Shown one piece after another: positions 44,954 through 52,898 of a stretch of 59,613 bases of DNA. The translations under genes were made by a program, and so were the position numbers. Under the pieces are notes generated by a model. It had not been told where the DNA came from and ran no database searches. It saw only the letters and a list, made by a program, of their open reading frames with translations. Numbering within the stretch: position 1 is the first letter of the stretch; the number at the start of each line of letters is the position of its first letter. The stretch covers positions 1 to 59,613 of the IMG/VR virus record IMGVR_UViG_3300031578_000031, one strand, 5' to 3'. Source of the DNA: a virus.

Positions 44954-46230
44954 TGGGAAAAACTTACAACAGAGAAACCACAGAAGCAGGGATAGCTTTT
45001 ATCCCTACAACTGTCACTTGGGATATACCCAATGATGGAACGCCTTACAATGTACAGGTGCCTATCACCAATATGCGTGACGACCTGAACTTTGAGATAC
45101 CTAACAATGATGTAACTGTAACCATTGCAGACATCTTGCCGGGTGGCTATGTACTGACTATCACTATACCAAACACGGTTTCCCCTTCTTCTCTGTCCCT
45201 TATAGTCATAACGCCTGGCGGTTCTACCAACGTAGATCTACAAGGGCAGTTGGCTGGTAATGAAGCTTTACGCATTGCAGCCGTGACAGGCCCTTTCTCC
45301 GTAAATGGAGATGATGATATATCAGGCACTTATTTACCAATCATAGAAAAAGGTGCAGTTAATGGTGTAGCTTCCTTGGATGGTACAGGAAAAGTTCCTG
45401 CATCACAACTACCATCCTATGTTGATGATGTGTTGGAGTTTGCTAACCTTGCTGCATTTCCCGGAACAGGTGAAACAGGTAAGATTTATGTAGCTCTCGA
45501 TACAAACAAAACATATCGGTGGTCTGGATCTGTATATGTAGAGATTGCAGCCACTCAGCCAACAACGCTTACCGGTGATGTAACAGGTAGCGGTACAGGT
45601 TCTTTTGCAGCAACTATATCGGCCAATGCTGTTACCAATGCTAAACTTGCTCAGATGGCTGCCAACACCGTTAAGGTAAATGCGACAGCATCAACGACCA
45701 ACGCACAGGATCTTGTAATGGGATTAAGTACCATGCTTGCAAGATTGGCATCAGGTAACATAGTTGCTGCTACTCCTACACAAATAACAGCATTACTTAA
45801 TGTTTTTACATCAGTACTAAAAGGCTTAGTGCCTGCAAGTGGTGGTGGTACGACAAACTTTCTACGAGCAGATGGTACATGGAATGCTATAAAAATGTTT
45901 AATGCTACGGTAACACCTGCTCAGATAACAGCTAACCAAAACGACTATGCGCCTGCCGGATTGGCACCGGGCGTTGTTTTACGATTGGATTTAAATAGCA
46001 ACAGAGAGATTACAGGGTTTTCTGCTACGGATTTTGCAGAAAGAGATTTAGTGCTTATTGTAAATATATCGACATTTAACCTCAAACTAAAAAACAATAA
46101 TGCAGCATCGTTAGCAGCAAACAGAATACTGCTTGACGGCGACTTGACTTTAAGAAGCAACATGAGTGCGTTGCTTATCTATGATGCAGTAAGTTTACGA
46201 TTTAGAGTTGTTTCAATCCAAAAAGCATAA
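44953..46230 (+). CDS. Tail fibre protein
   Basis: This 425-residue protein has the Thr/Gly/Ala-rich repeats of phage fibres, including LTGDVTGSGTGSFAATISANAVTNAKLAQ at about 195-225, and a C-terminal part typical of trimeric fibre tips. The first ~100 residues look like a beta-sandwich (VTWDIPNDGTPYNVQVPITN) for attachment. It probably mediates adsorption together with the tailspike. Confidence 0.7.
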   Translation: MGKTYNRETTEAGIAFIPTTVTWDIPNDGTPYNVQVPITNMRDDLNFEIPNNDVTVTIADILPGGYVLTITIPNTVSPSSLSLIVITPGGSTNVDLQGQLAGNEALRIAAVTGPFSVNGDDDISGTYLPIIEKGAVNGVASLDGTGKVPASQLPSYVDDVLEFANLAAFPGTGETGKIYVALDTNKTYRWSGSVYVEIAATQPTTLTGDVTGSGTGSFAATISANAVTNAKLAQMAANTVKVNATASTTNAQDLVMGLSTMLARLASGNIVAATPTQITALLNVFTSVLKGLVPASGGGTTNFLRADGTWNAIKMFNATVTPAQITANQNDYAPAGLAPGVVLRLDLNSNREITGFSATDFAERDLVLIVNISTFNLKLKNNNAASLAANRILLDGDLTLRSNMSALLIYDAVSLRFRVVSIQKA

Positions 46231-46231
46231 T

Positions 46232-46888
46232 ATGGCATACGAGATATACAGCGAAAACAATGAAGCTATACCTTCTATAAAATGGGGGTTAGTCGGTGGA
46301 ACAGTACCAACCGGATTTACAAAAGTAACAGATATTGTTACGCTAAACATTATAGCCTCAAAAGAAATCGGTATAGATTACAAGGCTGTTCGAGACATTA
46401 TAAAAGATGAGGTGATATTAAAGGGGTTTGAAAATCTTACCCCGGATGAAGGTCTTATCGCTGCAACACACAAGATAGGCAATCATGCACAACGCTTGGC
46501 GTTTGTAGGGGGTAATGTTGACATACTGGTAGCTTTAGGTACGCAGTATCATGGGAATGTATATATGTGCAGACAAACAAGAATGGCATGGGCTATATCT
46601 TGTGTACATAATCACTTGGAACATATAATGGTAGGACCGTACTCTGCTCCTGAAATCATCTTGTCAGAAATACCTGTTGCGTATATAGACAACTGGGTAG
46701 GTAATGGTTTAGGAGGTCTATGTGATGGAGATAACACAGAAGGTCTTTTTGATTATCTAAACAGCACAGTAGGTTCTACATGGGAAAACACTGGACTACG
46801 TTCTAAAACATGGACACCGGAAAGCTTGGCTGATATGAACGCCTTTTGTGATAAGTTGATGGGAATCGTTCAAAATGGGATATACTAA
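46232..46888 (+). CDS. Hypothetical protein upstream of phospholipase
   Basis: This 218-residue protein is unrecognised. ATG 46232 lies just after the fibre stop; an in-frame ATG at 46208 would overlap the fibre gene. It contains several Cys and His (YMCRQTRMAWAISCVHNHLEH) and Gly-rich loops, without a known catalytic motif. It is adjacent to the patatin gene with no gap, so the two are probably co-expressed. Confidence 0.5.
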   Translation: MAYEIYSENNEAIPSIKWGLVGGTVPTGFTKVTDIVTLNIIASKEIGIDYKAVRDIIKDEVILKGFENLTPDEGLIAATHKIGNHAQRLAFVGGNVDILVALGTQYHGNVYMCRQTRMAWAISCVHNHLEHIMVGPYSAPEIILSEIPVAYIDNWVGNGLGGLCDGDNTEGLFDYLNSTVGSTWENTGLRSKTWTPESLADMNAFCDKLMGIVQNGIY

Positions 46889-47764
46889 ATGATACTACAT
46901 TCATACTCAGGTGGTGGGTTTTACCTAAAGGGCATAGCCAAGGCAGCAGCACAAGCCGTGATGAATCATGGCAGTGTGCCCAATGCAGTAGCAGGTGTTT
47001 CCGCAGGTGCATATACCGCAGCAGTTATGGCTATGCGAGGTGCAGCCGTACTGGAATTTGAAGCAGGAAATGTGAAGATGAGTGATGCTTTTGATAGTAT
47101 CCCCTTGACAAAAAAAGGCAACCTTTCATGGAGAGCTTGGCTGAATGTGCTATGTGGAAAGAACTATCTGTCTGACCAAGATGGTCGTCCATTCCTCGCA
47201 AGCATTATCAGTCCGGAGCATTTTTACAACTATCAGCAGCTTGGTACTATCGACTGTTGGGTGATGGCAGTAAAAGTAGAAACAGGAGAAAGAACATTTT
47301 GGAATCTACGCACTGATCCTCGTTCCTACCAAGAAATGTTGGACATGGTAGAAGCAAGTAGCCGGATACCGGTAATGACACAGGCCGTAAAGGTTCGTGG
47401 TAGCTACTACTGGGATGGTGGTAATCGTGACCACAATCCATCTGAGTTGCTGATAAGACAGTATGGCGATAAAGCCACTGAGCTGTTTTCTATATACGCT
47501 CGTCCGGAAGACTTTCAAGTAGTCAACCCTGAATGGGCAAAAGGTTTTGTTTCTACGATAATGAGGTCCATAGAGATCTTTAGTGTAGAAGTAAGTAAGT
47601 CCGATGAAGAGATTGAGAAGCTTCTATGTAAGGAGCTAAACATAAAGAGACAGGCGGTTTATCTGCCTCGCATTTTGAAACATTATTATGATGCTACGCC
47701 TGAGAAGCTGAAAGAGTTAGAAGCTCATGCCGTAGCTCTCACAGAACAAGCATTTAATCAATGA
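46889..47764 (+). CDS. Patatin-like phospholipase
   Basis: This 291-residue protein carries the patatin catalytic elements: oxyanion loop SYSGGGFYLKG (residues 5-15), nucleophile elbow GVSAG (36-40, Ser38) and the Asp motif DGG (Asp176, in YYWDGGNRDHNP). It should therefore hydrolyse acyl chains of phospholipids using a Ser-Asp dyad. It overlaps the downstream holin by four bases. Release of the phage by membrane breakdown is the likely role; a virion-borne or anti-defence role is also possible. Confidence 0.8.
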   Translation: MILHSYSGGGFYLKGIAKAAAQAVMNHGSVPNAVAGVSAGAYTAAVMAMRGAAVLEFEAGNVKMSDAFDSIPLTKKGNLSWRAWLNVLCGKNYLSDQDGRPFLASIISPEHFYNYQQLGTIDCWVMAVKVETGERTFWNLRTDPRSYQEMLDMVEASSRIPVMTQAVKVRGSYYWDGGNRDHNPSELLIRQYGDKATELFSIYARPEDFQVVNPEWAKGFVSTIMRSIEIFSVEVSKSDEEIEKLLCKELNIKRQAVYLPRILKHYYDATPEKLKELEAHAVALTEQAFNQ

Positions 47765-48369
47765 ACATGGGAATCTATAACCACACTACAATTTTAGGCT
47801 TTCAATCGTGGAGAGAAATATTTAAACAGATGTTTAAGTACCATCAGATGCGATTAAGCCTTCTCATCAACATCAGCATCGCTATGACACTTATCTTTCT
47901 TACAGTCCCTCTCTTGGAAGAGTGGCTATGGTCCCCATTGTGGACATTGTTTCTGCTTATTGCAGTAATCATCCTTGACTTCATATCTGCCGTTGCATCC
48001 AACTGGGAAAAAGACAAGGGGCTAAAAACAGAGAAAGCAATCAAGGTTCCGGTGACTATCGCCGCTTACATTATACTGTTAGCCATTATGAACAGCCTTG
48101 GCAAGGCCGTCACAGCGTTTGAGATGGACGAGATTTTCAATCCGGTAGCGTTTGACTACATGGCCAAGTCCGTGTACTTCCTATGCTTCTCTATCAACTT
48201 TATCTCGGCACTAAAACACATGAGCAACTTGGGCCTTATACCTAAACCGGTAGCCAAGTTCATAGAACGATTCATAGACACACATAAGAATCGTATAGAA
48301 GAAGTTATCGACAATAAAATTATATCACCACAGGAGCCGGGTGAGGCCCCTTCCAAATCCGAAAAATAA
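47761..48369 (+). CDS. Holin
   Basis: This 202-residue protein resembles toxin-secretion/phage-lysis holins. A cytoplasmic start is followed by hydrophobic segments LLINISIAMTLIFLTVPLL, PLWTLFLLIAVIILDFISAVA, VPVTIAAYIILLAIMNSLG and SVYFLCFSINFISAL, then a charged C-terminal tail. It would open holes in the inner membrane at the end of infection and let the adjacent phospholipase, or another enzyme, act. The phospholipase-holin pair is the only lysis candidate visible in the window. Confidence 0.65.
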   Translation: MNMGIYNHTTILGFQSWREIFKQMFKYHQMRLSLLINISIAMTLIFLTVPLLEEWLWSPLWTLFLLIAVIILDFISAVASNWEKDKGLKTEKAIKVPVTIAAYIILLAIMNSLGKAVTAFEMDEIFNPVAFDYMAKSVYFLCFSINFISALKHMSNLGLIPKPVAKFIERFIDTHKNRIEEVIDNKIISPQEPGEAPSKSEK

Positions 48370-48370
48370 C

Positions 48371-48955
48371 ATGACTGGACAAGGCCAAATGATTTTAGTT
48401 ACTCCTATCGGAGCTACTGAACCAACAATAATCCTCGTAGATAGACTAAAAGCTATCTATGAAACAGATGACCAATTAAGAGTTTTTATTGGATACAGAG
48501 GTGGCCGTGAACCACTCGAAGTTCAAGAAACGCTTATCGAAATTTGGAATCAACAAAATACTGACGGCAATAACCTCAACATGGTACTATGTACTAATGT
48601 AGAGAAAAATCGTAGAACGATTGAGTTCACACATCAAATGAAGCAAATCTGTACAGAAGGGACAGGGGCTAAAATTACTTTCGATGATGGACGTTCCAAT
48701 CTGATCACAGTAGAAACCTTGCCGGTATTATATGCTTATCAGGGAAATGCAGGTGCGAAGAACTTGGGGATGATTTTTATCACAAGAAAATCGGATGGGC
48801 AAAATTTTATTGAATTTACCCATAAGGTGAAAAGTATGGACCCATATCCGAGTACAGGTGTTGTAACTGGCAGTATCATTACCTTTGCCCCTACCCGTGA
48901 CAGGGTAATCATTGATGAAACGCCTGCTGTTCTTTACGCAAATCAACCGAAATAA
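48371..48955 (+). CDS. Three-module beta protein related to tailspike start
   Basis: This 194-residue protein appears to be built of three similar modules of 50-60 residues. Each has a short beta start, a middle [FI]xHxxK or similar helix, a Thr/Asp-rich strand and an end such as TLPVLYA or TPAVLYA. The last two modules share IEFTHQMK and IEFTHKVK. The tailspike's N-terminus ends its modules similarly (TPAAIYA). It may be a tail attachment adaptor. A similarity to the FlbD-type small beta fold is suggested but unproven. Start 48371 is chosen over 48341. Confidence 0.55.
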   Translation: MTGQGQMILVTPIGATEPTIILVDRLKAIYETDDQLRVFIGYRGGREPLEVQETLIEIWNQQNTDGNNLNMVLCTNVEKNRRTIEFTHQMKQICTEGTGAKITFDDGRSNLITVETLPVLYAYQGNAGAKNLGMIFITRKSDGQNFIEFTHKVKSMDPYPSTGVVTGSIITFAPTRDRVIIDETPAVLYANQPK

Positions 48956-48976
48956 ATATTTTTAATAAAATAAGTT

Positions 48977-49016
48977 TTAAAATGCTTGTTTTTTAAAAAT
49001 ATTAAACATACATTTG
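48977..49016 (+). promoter_or_regulatory. Promoter with extended upstream element
   Basis: TTAAAATGCTTG (48977-48988), including the -33 TTG, a 20-base spacer and TACATTTG (49009-49016) form a strong Bacteroidota-type promoter. The same 12-base element, with one change, and identical spacing occur at 55688-55727. It starts the replication module. Confidence 0.75.
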
Positions 49017-49041
49017 TATTGTTAAGATTTAGAATTACATT

Positions 49042-49079
49042 AAGCAACGCATCTTGACCGGTGTGTTGCTTTCTGTTTT
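49042..49079 (+). promoter_or_regulatory. Leader hairpin (attenuator candidate)
   Basis: AAGCAACGCAT (49042-49052) pairs with GTGTGTTGCTT (49061-49071) over 11 bp with two G-U pairs. TCTGTTTT follows. It lies between the promoter at 49016 and the start at 49098, so it sits in the leader and may be a conditional terminator of the replication operon. Confidence 0.6.
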
Positions 49080-49097
49080 AAAAACATAAGTAGGATT

Positions 49098-49568
49098 ATG
49101 ATAATAGGATTCACAAAAAAACTTAACAGTGGACATCTAAAAGGATGGACTACTGATTTTGAGAAGAAGATTCTCAATGGGACTAAGCGGCATACTATTC
49201 GCAAAGCCGGCAAGCGTAACTTCCGTGAAGGAATGATGCTTCAACTTTCACACGGAGTACGTACAAAGCATTACTACTGTTTTCTCGAAACAGAATGTAG
49301 CCAAGTTCAAACAATTGTATTTAAAAGCTGGAATGCCATCCATCCGGAACTGGCTAAATGGGGAGCTTCGTATTACGAATACGATAGCGGATTCATAACA
49401 ATTGAATTAGATTACAAAAAATATTTAACACTTCCTGAGATGGAATCCTTAGCTATCAATGATGGCTTTGATAACCTTGAAGATTTTTTCAAATGGTTCG
49501 ATGTAAAGAAGGGGGAGCATTTCATTGGCGAACTAATACATTGGAAGCATGAGCAGCACAACACGTAA
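49098..49568 (+). CDS. ASCH-like domain protein
   Basis: This 156-residue protein has a basic segment KRHTIRKAGKRNFREGMMLQLSHG, the pattern of the ASCH beta-barrel found in RNA-binding proteins and in many phage genes. The rest alternates aromatic and acidic residues (YYEYDSGFITIELDYKK), consistent with a beta barrel. It is the first gene after the 48977 promoter, so it may act early on RNA. The C-terminal region is Asp/Glu/Phe-rich. Confidence 0.45.
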   Translation: MIIGFTKKLNSGHLKGWTTDFEKKILNGTKRHTIRKAGKRNFREGMMLQLSHGVRTKHYYCFLETECSQVQTIVFKSWNAIHPELAKWGASYYEYDSGFITIELDYKKYLTLPEMESLAINDGFDNLEDFFKWFDVKKGEHFIGELIHWKHEQHNT

Positions 49569-49806
49569 AGAAATTATGGCTTGGTTCCTAATAGATGGCA
49601 ATGAAACCATCACCACAGCACAAGCCAATACCCTATCTGCCGGGAATTACTTTTACAATGGCAGGAAGCACGTACAAGAATCTCTTAGCCGACTTGTAAA
49701 GTCAGGAGATCTTGTGAGGGTAGCAAGGGGGGTGTATAGAAAAGGTACTGGAAACGGAAGCAAGTATGAACCTCCTCCGGACAATCAACTAAATCTATTC
49801 GATTAA
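49549..49806 (+). CDS. Small winged-helix-like protein with clamp motif
   Basis: This 85-residue protein has a winged-helix pattern (ITTAQANTLSAGNYFYNGRKH, ESLSRLVKSGDLVRVARGVYRK) suited to DNA binding. Its extreme C-terminus is DNQLNLFD, close to the QL[SD]LF peptide by which many replication proteins bind the beta sliding clamp. It overlaps the ASCH-like gene by 20 bases; ATG 49576 is an alternative start. It could link DNA with the clamp during replication. Confidence 0.5.
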   Translation: MSSTTRKEIMAWFLIDGNETITTAQANTLSAGNYFYNGRKHVQESLSRLVKSGDLVRVARGVYRKGTGNGSKYEPPPDNQLNLFD

Positions 49807-49829
49807 AACATACTTTACTCTATATTATC

Positions 49830-49923
49830 GGGTCGCAGCAATAACATAGAGTCCTTATATTTTTTTTAACAAAGCCCTTGGCATTGATAGAGACTGCGAC
49901 CTCTTGATTTGTACAGGGGCTTT
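49830..49923 (+). promoter_or_regulatory. Interleaved RNA leader before replication initiator
   Basis: Two stems are interleaved, as in a pseudoknot or a switch. Stem 1 is GGTCGCAG (49831-49838) with CTGCGACC (49894-49901). Stem 2 is AAAGCCCTT (49871-49879) with AGGGGCTTT (49915-49923), followed by T-run and A-run. Loops of 32, 14 and 13 bases make a true pseudoknot possible. As the two stems cannot be nested, they could also act as mutually exclusive forms controlling read-through into the initiator at 49944. Confidence 0.5.
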
Positions 49924-49943
49924 TTATATAAAAAAGGCTCGAT

Positions 49944-50972
49944 ATGATCATAAAAGTAAAACACAGAGAATCCCCATACGTCACTATTGATAAGGGGCCT
50001 ATCAACCGAAAAGAACTATCTTACAGAGCGAAGGGAATACTCGCTTACCTCCTATCCAAGCCGGAAGATTGGCAGGTGAAGGAGCAAGATATAGTAAATC
50101 ATGGTACAGAAGGGCGAGATGCTATCCGTACAGCGATAAAAGAGCTTATTGCTTGCGGATATATGGTCAAGGAGCAAGGAAGGTCTGAGAAGGGCCTTTT
50201 TGACGAAGTTGACTATTTAGTATCAGACCATCCGTTTACTGGAAATCCGTCGACGGATAATCCGTCGACGGATAATCCACTGCATACTAATATAGAGTGT
50301 ACTAATAAAGAATTAAATAAAGAAAAGGAAATATCGGAAAATCTCACAGAATCCGATCAACTAAAATCCCAACTCGCTAAATGCTATTACCCTCGATTGA
50401 ATTACTTCGATATGAGTGACGCAAAAGAGAAATTGGAGCTTTTCTTAACTGAGCCTGAAAATGTAAAGTATTGCAGAGATATGGCTAAAAGCAAAAAAGA
50501 TGATGCTGCCATAGTTGCTTATGTCAACACCTTTGTTGCTTTATCCTACGATACAAAGTACATAAAGCACATACAAAGCTTTCCTCAATTGCTAAATCGC
50601 TTCATTGAGTGGTTAAGCAGAGACCGGCCAAAGACTACCTCGGCACCTGAAGCTAAATTAGAGGATAGACGTATTGCATTTGTTTCTGCCTTAGAAAACT
50701 CAAAGGTAGATCAGGAGCTTATTGATAAATTCAATACCCTTGACCTTGATGATTTTGCTAAAAGCTTATTGTTGAGAATAGAGAAATCGAAAATCCTATC
50801 TAAGATGGGTAAATTAGAGCTGGATGATATTATCCGTCTCGGATTCAAATACGGGATGTTTTATACCCGAAAGAATTGGCTATATGAGCTACTGACCAAG
50901 ATTGAGAGTGAGGCTTGGCTTCAGAATTACAATAAATTATTTGATGCAATTGAAAAAGCAAACAAACAATGA
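49944..50972 (+). CDS. Replication initiator-like protein with internal repeats
   Basis: This 342-residue protein begins with a winged-helix domain (about 20-95: RKELSYRAKGILAYLLSKPEDWQVKEQDIVNHG, IKELIACGYMVK), as in many phage replisome organisers. A linker of tandem PSTDN repeats (near 96-115) follows, then a helical C-terminal domain. It overlaps the DnaB-like helicase gene by four bases. Initiators of this kind bind iterons within their own gene and recruit helicase. The DNA encoding the linker carries just such repeats, so it is the probable origin binder. Confidence 0.6.
   Translation: MIIKVKHRESPYVTIDKGPINRKELSYRAKGILAYLLSKPEDWQVKEQDIVNHGTEGRDAIRTAIKELIACGYMVKEQGRSEKGLFDEVDYLVSDHPFTGNPSTDNPSTDNPLHTNIECTNKELNKEKEISENLTESDQLKSQLAKCYYPRLNYFDMSDAKEKLELFLTEPENVKYCRDMAKSKKDDAAIVAYVNTFVALSYDTKYIKHIQSFPQLLNRFIEWLSRDRPKTTSAPEAKLEDRRIAFVSALENSKVDQELIDKFNTLDLDDFAKSLLLRIEKSKILSKMGKLELDDIIRLGFKYGMFYTRKNWLYELLTKIESEAWLQNYNKLFDAIEKANKQ
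50230..50289 (+). repeat. Iteron-like repeats inside the initiator gene
   Basis: Four 15-base units lie end to end. Units two and three (50245-50259 and 50260-50274) are identical, ATCCGTCGACGGATA, each with a palindromic TCCGTCGACGGA core. Units one and four are degenerate copies (ATCCGTTTACTGGAA, ATCCACTGCATACTA). An A/T-rich stretch follows from about 50285, resembling an unwinding region. Phage lambda-type origins lie within the initiator gene in the same way, so this is a candidate origin. Confidence 0.6.
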
Positions 50973-52591
50973 GTATTAACCACAGAGAGATATTAGACCT
51001 CGTAAATGAGGTTATGGCTTGGAATAAGTCACTGGGCATGAAAGAGTCCTTGGCCATGCAAGATGTGTTGAATAAGGGGATAAAGGCCATCATCCGCAAG
51101 GGGACAATCGGGAAAGAAGCTTTATCGGAGTTCCTTTTCCAAAAAAAACCTCCACATAACCTTGAAACTGAAGGTTCTCTTATCGGCAAGGTGTTACTAT
51201 TTCCTGGAAAGACAATGCCATCATGCAACATCATTACCACTGATTTTTTCTACGACTTGAGGCATAGCTTGATATGGGAAACCATTCGTTACTTGTGGGA
51301 CGGCCAAAAAAAGGTTACAATGGATTCCGTTGTAACACACCTTACAAGCATGGGTAAGTTAGATGCTACATTATCCAAAACTTATATCGAAGCATTGGCC
51401 AAGGACCAATCAACGGTAGCAGACTTTGAAGATAGAGTAGCGGAACTGACATCATTCTATCAGCTCAGAGGGATATGGAGAGTTGCAGCCGAAGCTGTAC
51501 AAAACTCTTACTCTATCCTACCGGAAGAAGCGGAAGCGTTTCGACACAAAGTGATAGAGCAGATTACTGAGTTCGGCCAATCTCAGGTTAAAAAGTATGA
51601 TGATGGGGCCTCCCTTGCTGTAAAGCTACGGGCCTTGAAAGACAAAAAGGAATTAGCCCTTGCAATGGGGGGCTATTCAGGGAGTCATTCTCCGGTATTG
51701 GAATTGGATGCTATTACGGATGGATGGCAAGATACGGATGTGATTGTAATTGCAGGTAGGCCGGGCATGGGTAAAACTGCCCTCGCCATATCGGATGTAG
51801 CTATTGCTTTAAAAAACAATGAGCCGGTACTATTCTTTTCCCTCGAAATGTCTGCGGTACAATTAGCTGCCAGGTTATTCTCAGTAATGGAAGGATATAG
51901 TCTGAAAGACTTATTTGCAAAAGCTCCTCAGCAAATGAGTCCAACGGAAGCTGAGGTTGAGCAATTCAAAAATCTAAAAAGTTTAGCTCAAGCAGCCTAC
52001 GATAAGTTTGAGCTAAAATTGGCAACTATGCCAATCTTTATAGACGATACCCCAGGCGTAAATTGGAGATACATCCAAGACAAGGCCATGTACTTCAAAC
52101 AGAAGTACGGCATTCGCCGAATCTATGTCGATTATCTTCAGCTAATGTCAGGTATTGACCCTCGTGTTACTAATTCCGAACAGGTGATAAGTGAAAATAG
52201 TAGAGGGCTAAAGATTGTGGCTAAGACTTGTGGTTGCCCATTGTTTGAGCTATCCCAACTATCTCGTTCTTGTGAGAATAGACCGGATAAAAGGCCAAAT
52301 CTATCCGATTTGAGGTCGTCCGGAGCTATCGAGCAAGATGCAGACATCGTAATATTTACTTATCGAGATGAATATTACGGAATCTTGGCAGGGGATAATG
52401 GTGAGTCCCTTGAAGGAGTGGGTGAGTTGATTATTGCAAAGCATCGAAATGGGCCACTTGGAACAGTCAAGGCGTTTTTCAATGCGCCATACACCAAATG
52501 GAATAACCTTCACTCTATGCCGGCAGGATATACTTCCGGATTGAAGCCAAAAGAGGAAGATCCTGATTTTAATGTAAATATGCCTTTCTAA
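50969..52591 (+). CDS. Replicative DNA helicase (DnaB-like)
   Basis: This 540-residue protein has the DnaB order: helical N-terminal domain (about 1-170), then a RecA-like ATPase with Walker A GRPGMGKT (263-270), Walker B-type strand RIYVDYLQLMSG and a DnaB-typical segment GCPLFELSQLSRSCENRPDKR, then QDADIVIFTYRDEYY. It should form the hexameric ring that unwinds the fork, with the initiator gene just upstream as the likely loader and primase downstream. Length is slightly above E. coli DnaB (471). Confidence 0.93.
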   Translation: MSINHREILDLVNEVMAWNKSLGMKESLAMQDVLNKGIKAIIRKGTIGKEALSEFLFQKKPPHNLETEGSLIGKVLLFPGKTMPSCNIITTDFFYDLRHSLIWETIRYLWDGQKKVTMDSVVTHLTSMGKLDATLSKTYIEALAKDQSTVADFEDRVAELTSFYQLRGIWRVAAEAVQNSYSILPEEAEAFRHKVIEQITEFGQSQVKKYDDGASLAVKLRALKDKKELALAMGGYSGSHSPVLELDAITDGWQDTDVIVIAGRPGMGKTALAISDVAIALKNNEPVLFFSLEMSAVQLAARLFSVMEGYSLKDLFAKAPQQMSPTEAEVEQFKNLKSLAQAAYDKFELKLATMPIFIDDTPGVNWRYIQDKAMYFKQKYGIRRIYVDYLQLMSGIDPRVTNSEQVISENSRGLKIVAKTCGCPLFELSQLSRSCENRPDKRPNLSDLRSSGAIEQDADIVIFTYRDEYYGILAGDNGESLEGVGELIIAKHRNGPLGTVKAFFNAPYTKWNNLHSMPAGYTSGLKPKEEDPDFNVNMPF

Positions 52592-52612
52592 CTTTCTAAA
52601 ACATAATAGTAT

Positions 52613-52642
52613 AAGGTTTCGTTGCGACCTTGAAACAGCAAC
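52613..52642 (+). other. Leader with competing short stems
   Basis: Three 5-bp pairings compete within 30 bases: AAGGT/ACCTT (52613-52617 and 52627-52631), GTTTC/GAAAC (52616-52620 and 52632-52636) and GTTGC/GCAAC (52621-52625 and 52638-52642). They cannot form together. They lie just before the small gene at 52667 and may influence its expression. Stems of five are short, so chance is possible. Confidence 0.3.
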
Positions 52643-52666
52643 TAACTTAATTAAAAGACAGAAATT

Positions 52667-52879
52667 ATGAGTAAAGAAAACAGTAACCAAAAAGGCAAAA
52701 GCAATGAACTTTATACAGTGTTACCTACCGTTATTGACGATGTAGTTAAAAGACTATCACAAATACAGATTGACTTTATGAAAACAACAATGCAAGCAAA
52801 AGACTTTAATGAAATATCTGGACAAATTACTGACCTAAAAGAATACCTTATAAACTCTGATTCTTATAATGGTAGGTAA
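52667..52879 (+). CDS. Small hypothetical protein
   Basis: This 70-residue protein is unrecognised. It is hydrophilic with a helical middle (TVIDDVVKRLSQIQIDFMKTTMQAKDFNEIS), resembling small phage proteins that bind a partner by a coiled coil. It lies between helicase and primase-side genes, separated on both sides by structured spacers. The A-rich start region (AGACAGAAATTATG) has no Shine-Dalgarno sequence. Confidence 0.5.
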   Translation: MSKENSNQKGKSNELYTVLPTVIDDVVKRLSQIQIDFMKTTMQAKDFNEISGQITDLKEYLINSDSYNGR

Positions 52880-52898
52880 CGTTTGATTATAAAAAATC

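Noticed and set aside
52616-52642. True pseudoknot before 52667
   Set aside because: Connectors of 0 and 1 base cannot span the stems. Only mutually exclusive hairpins are possible.
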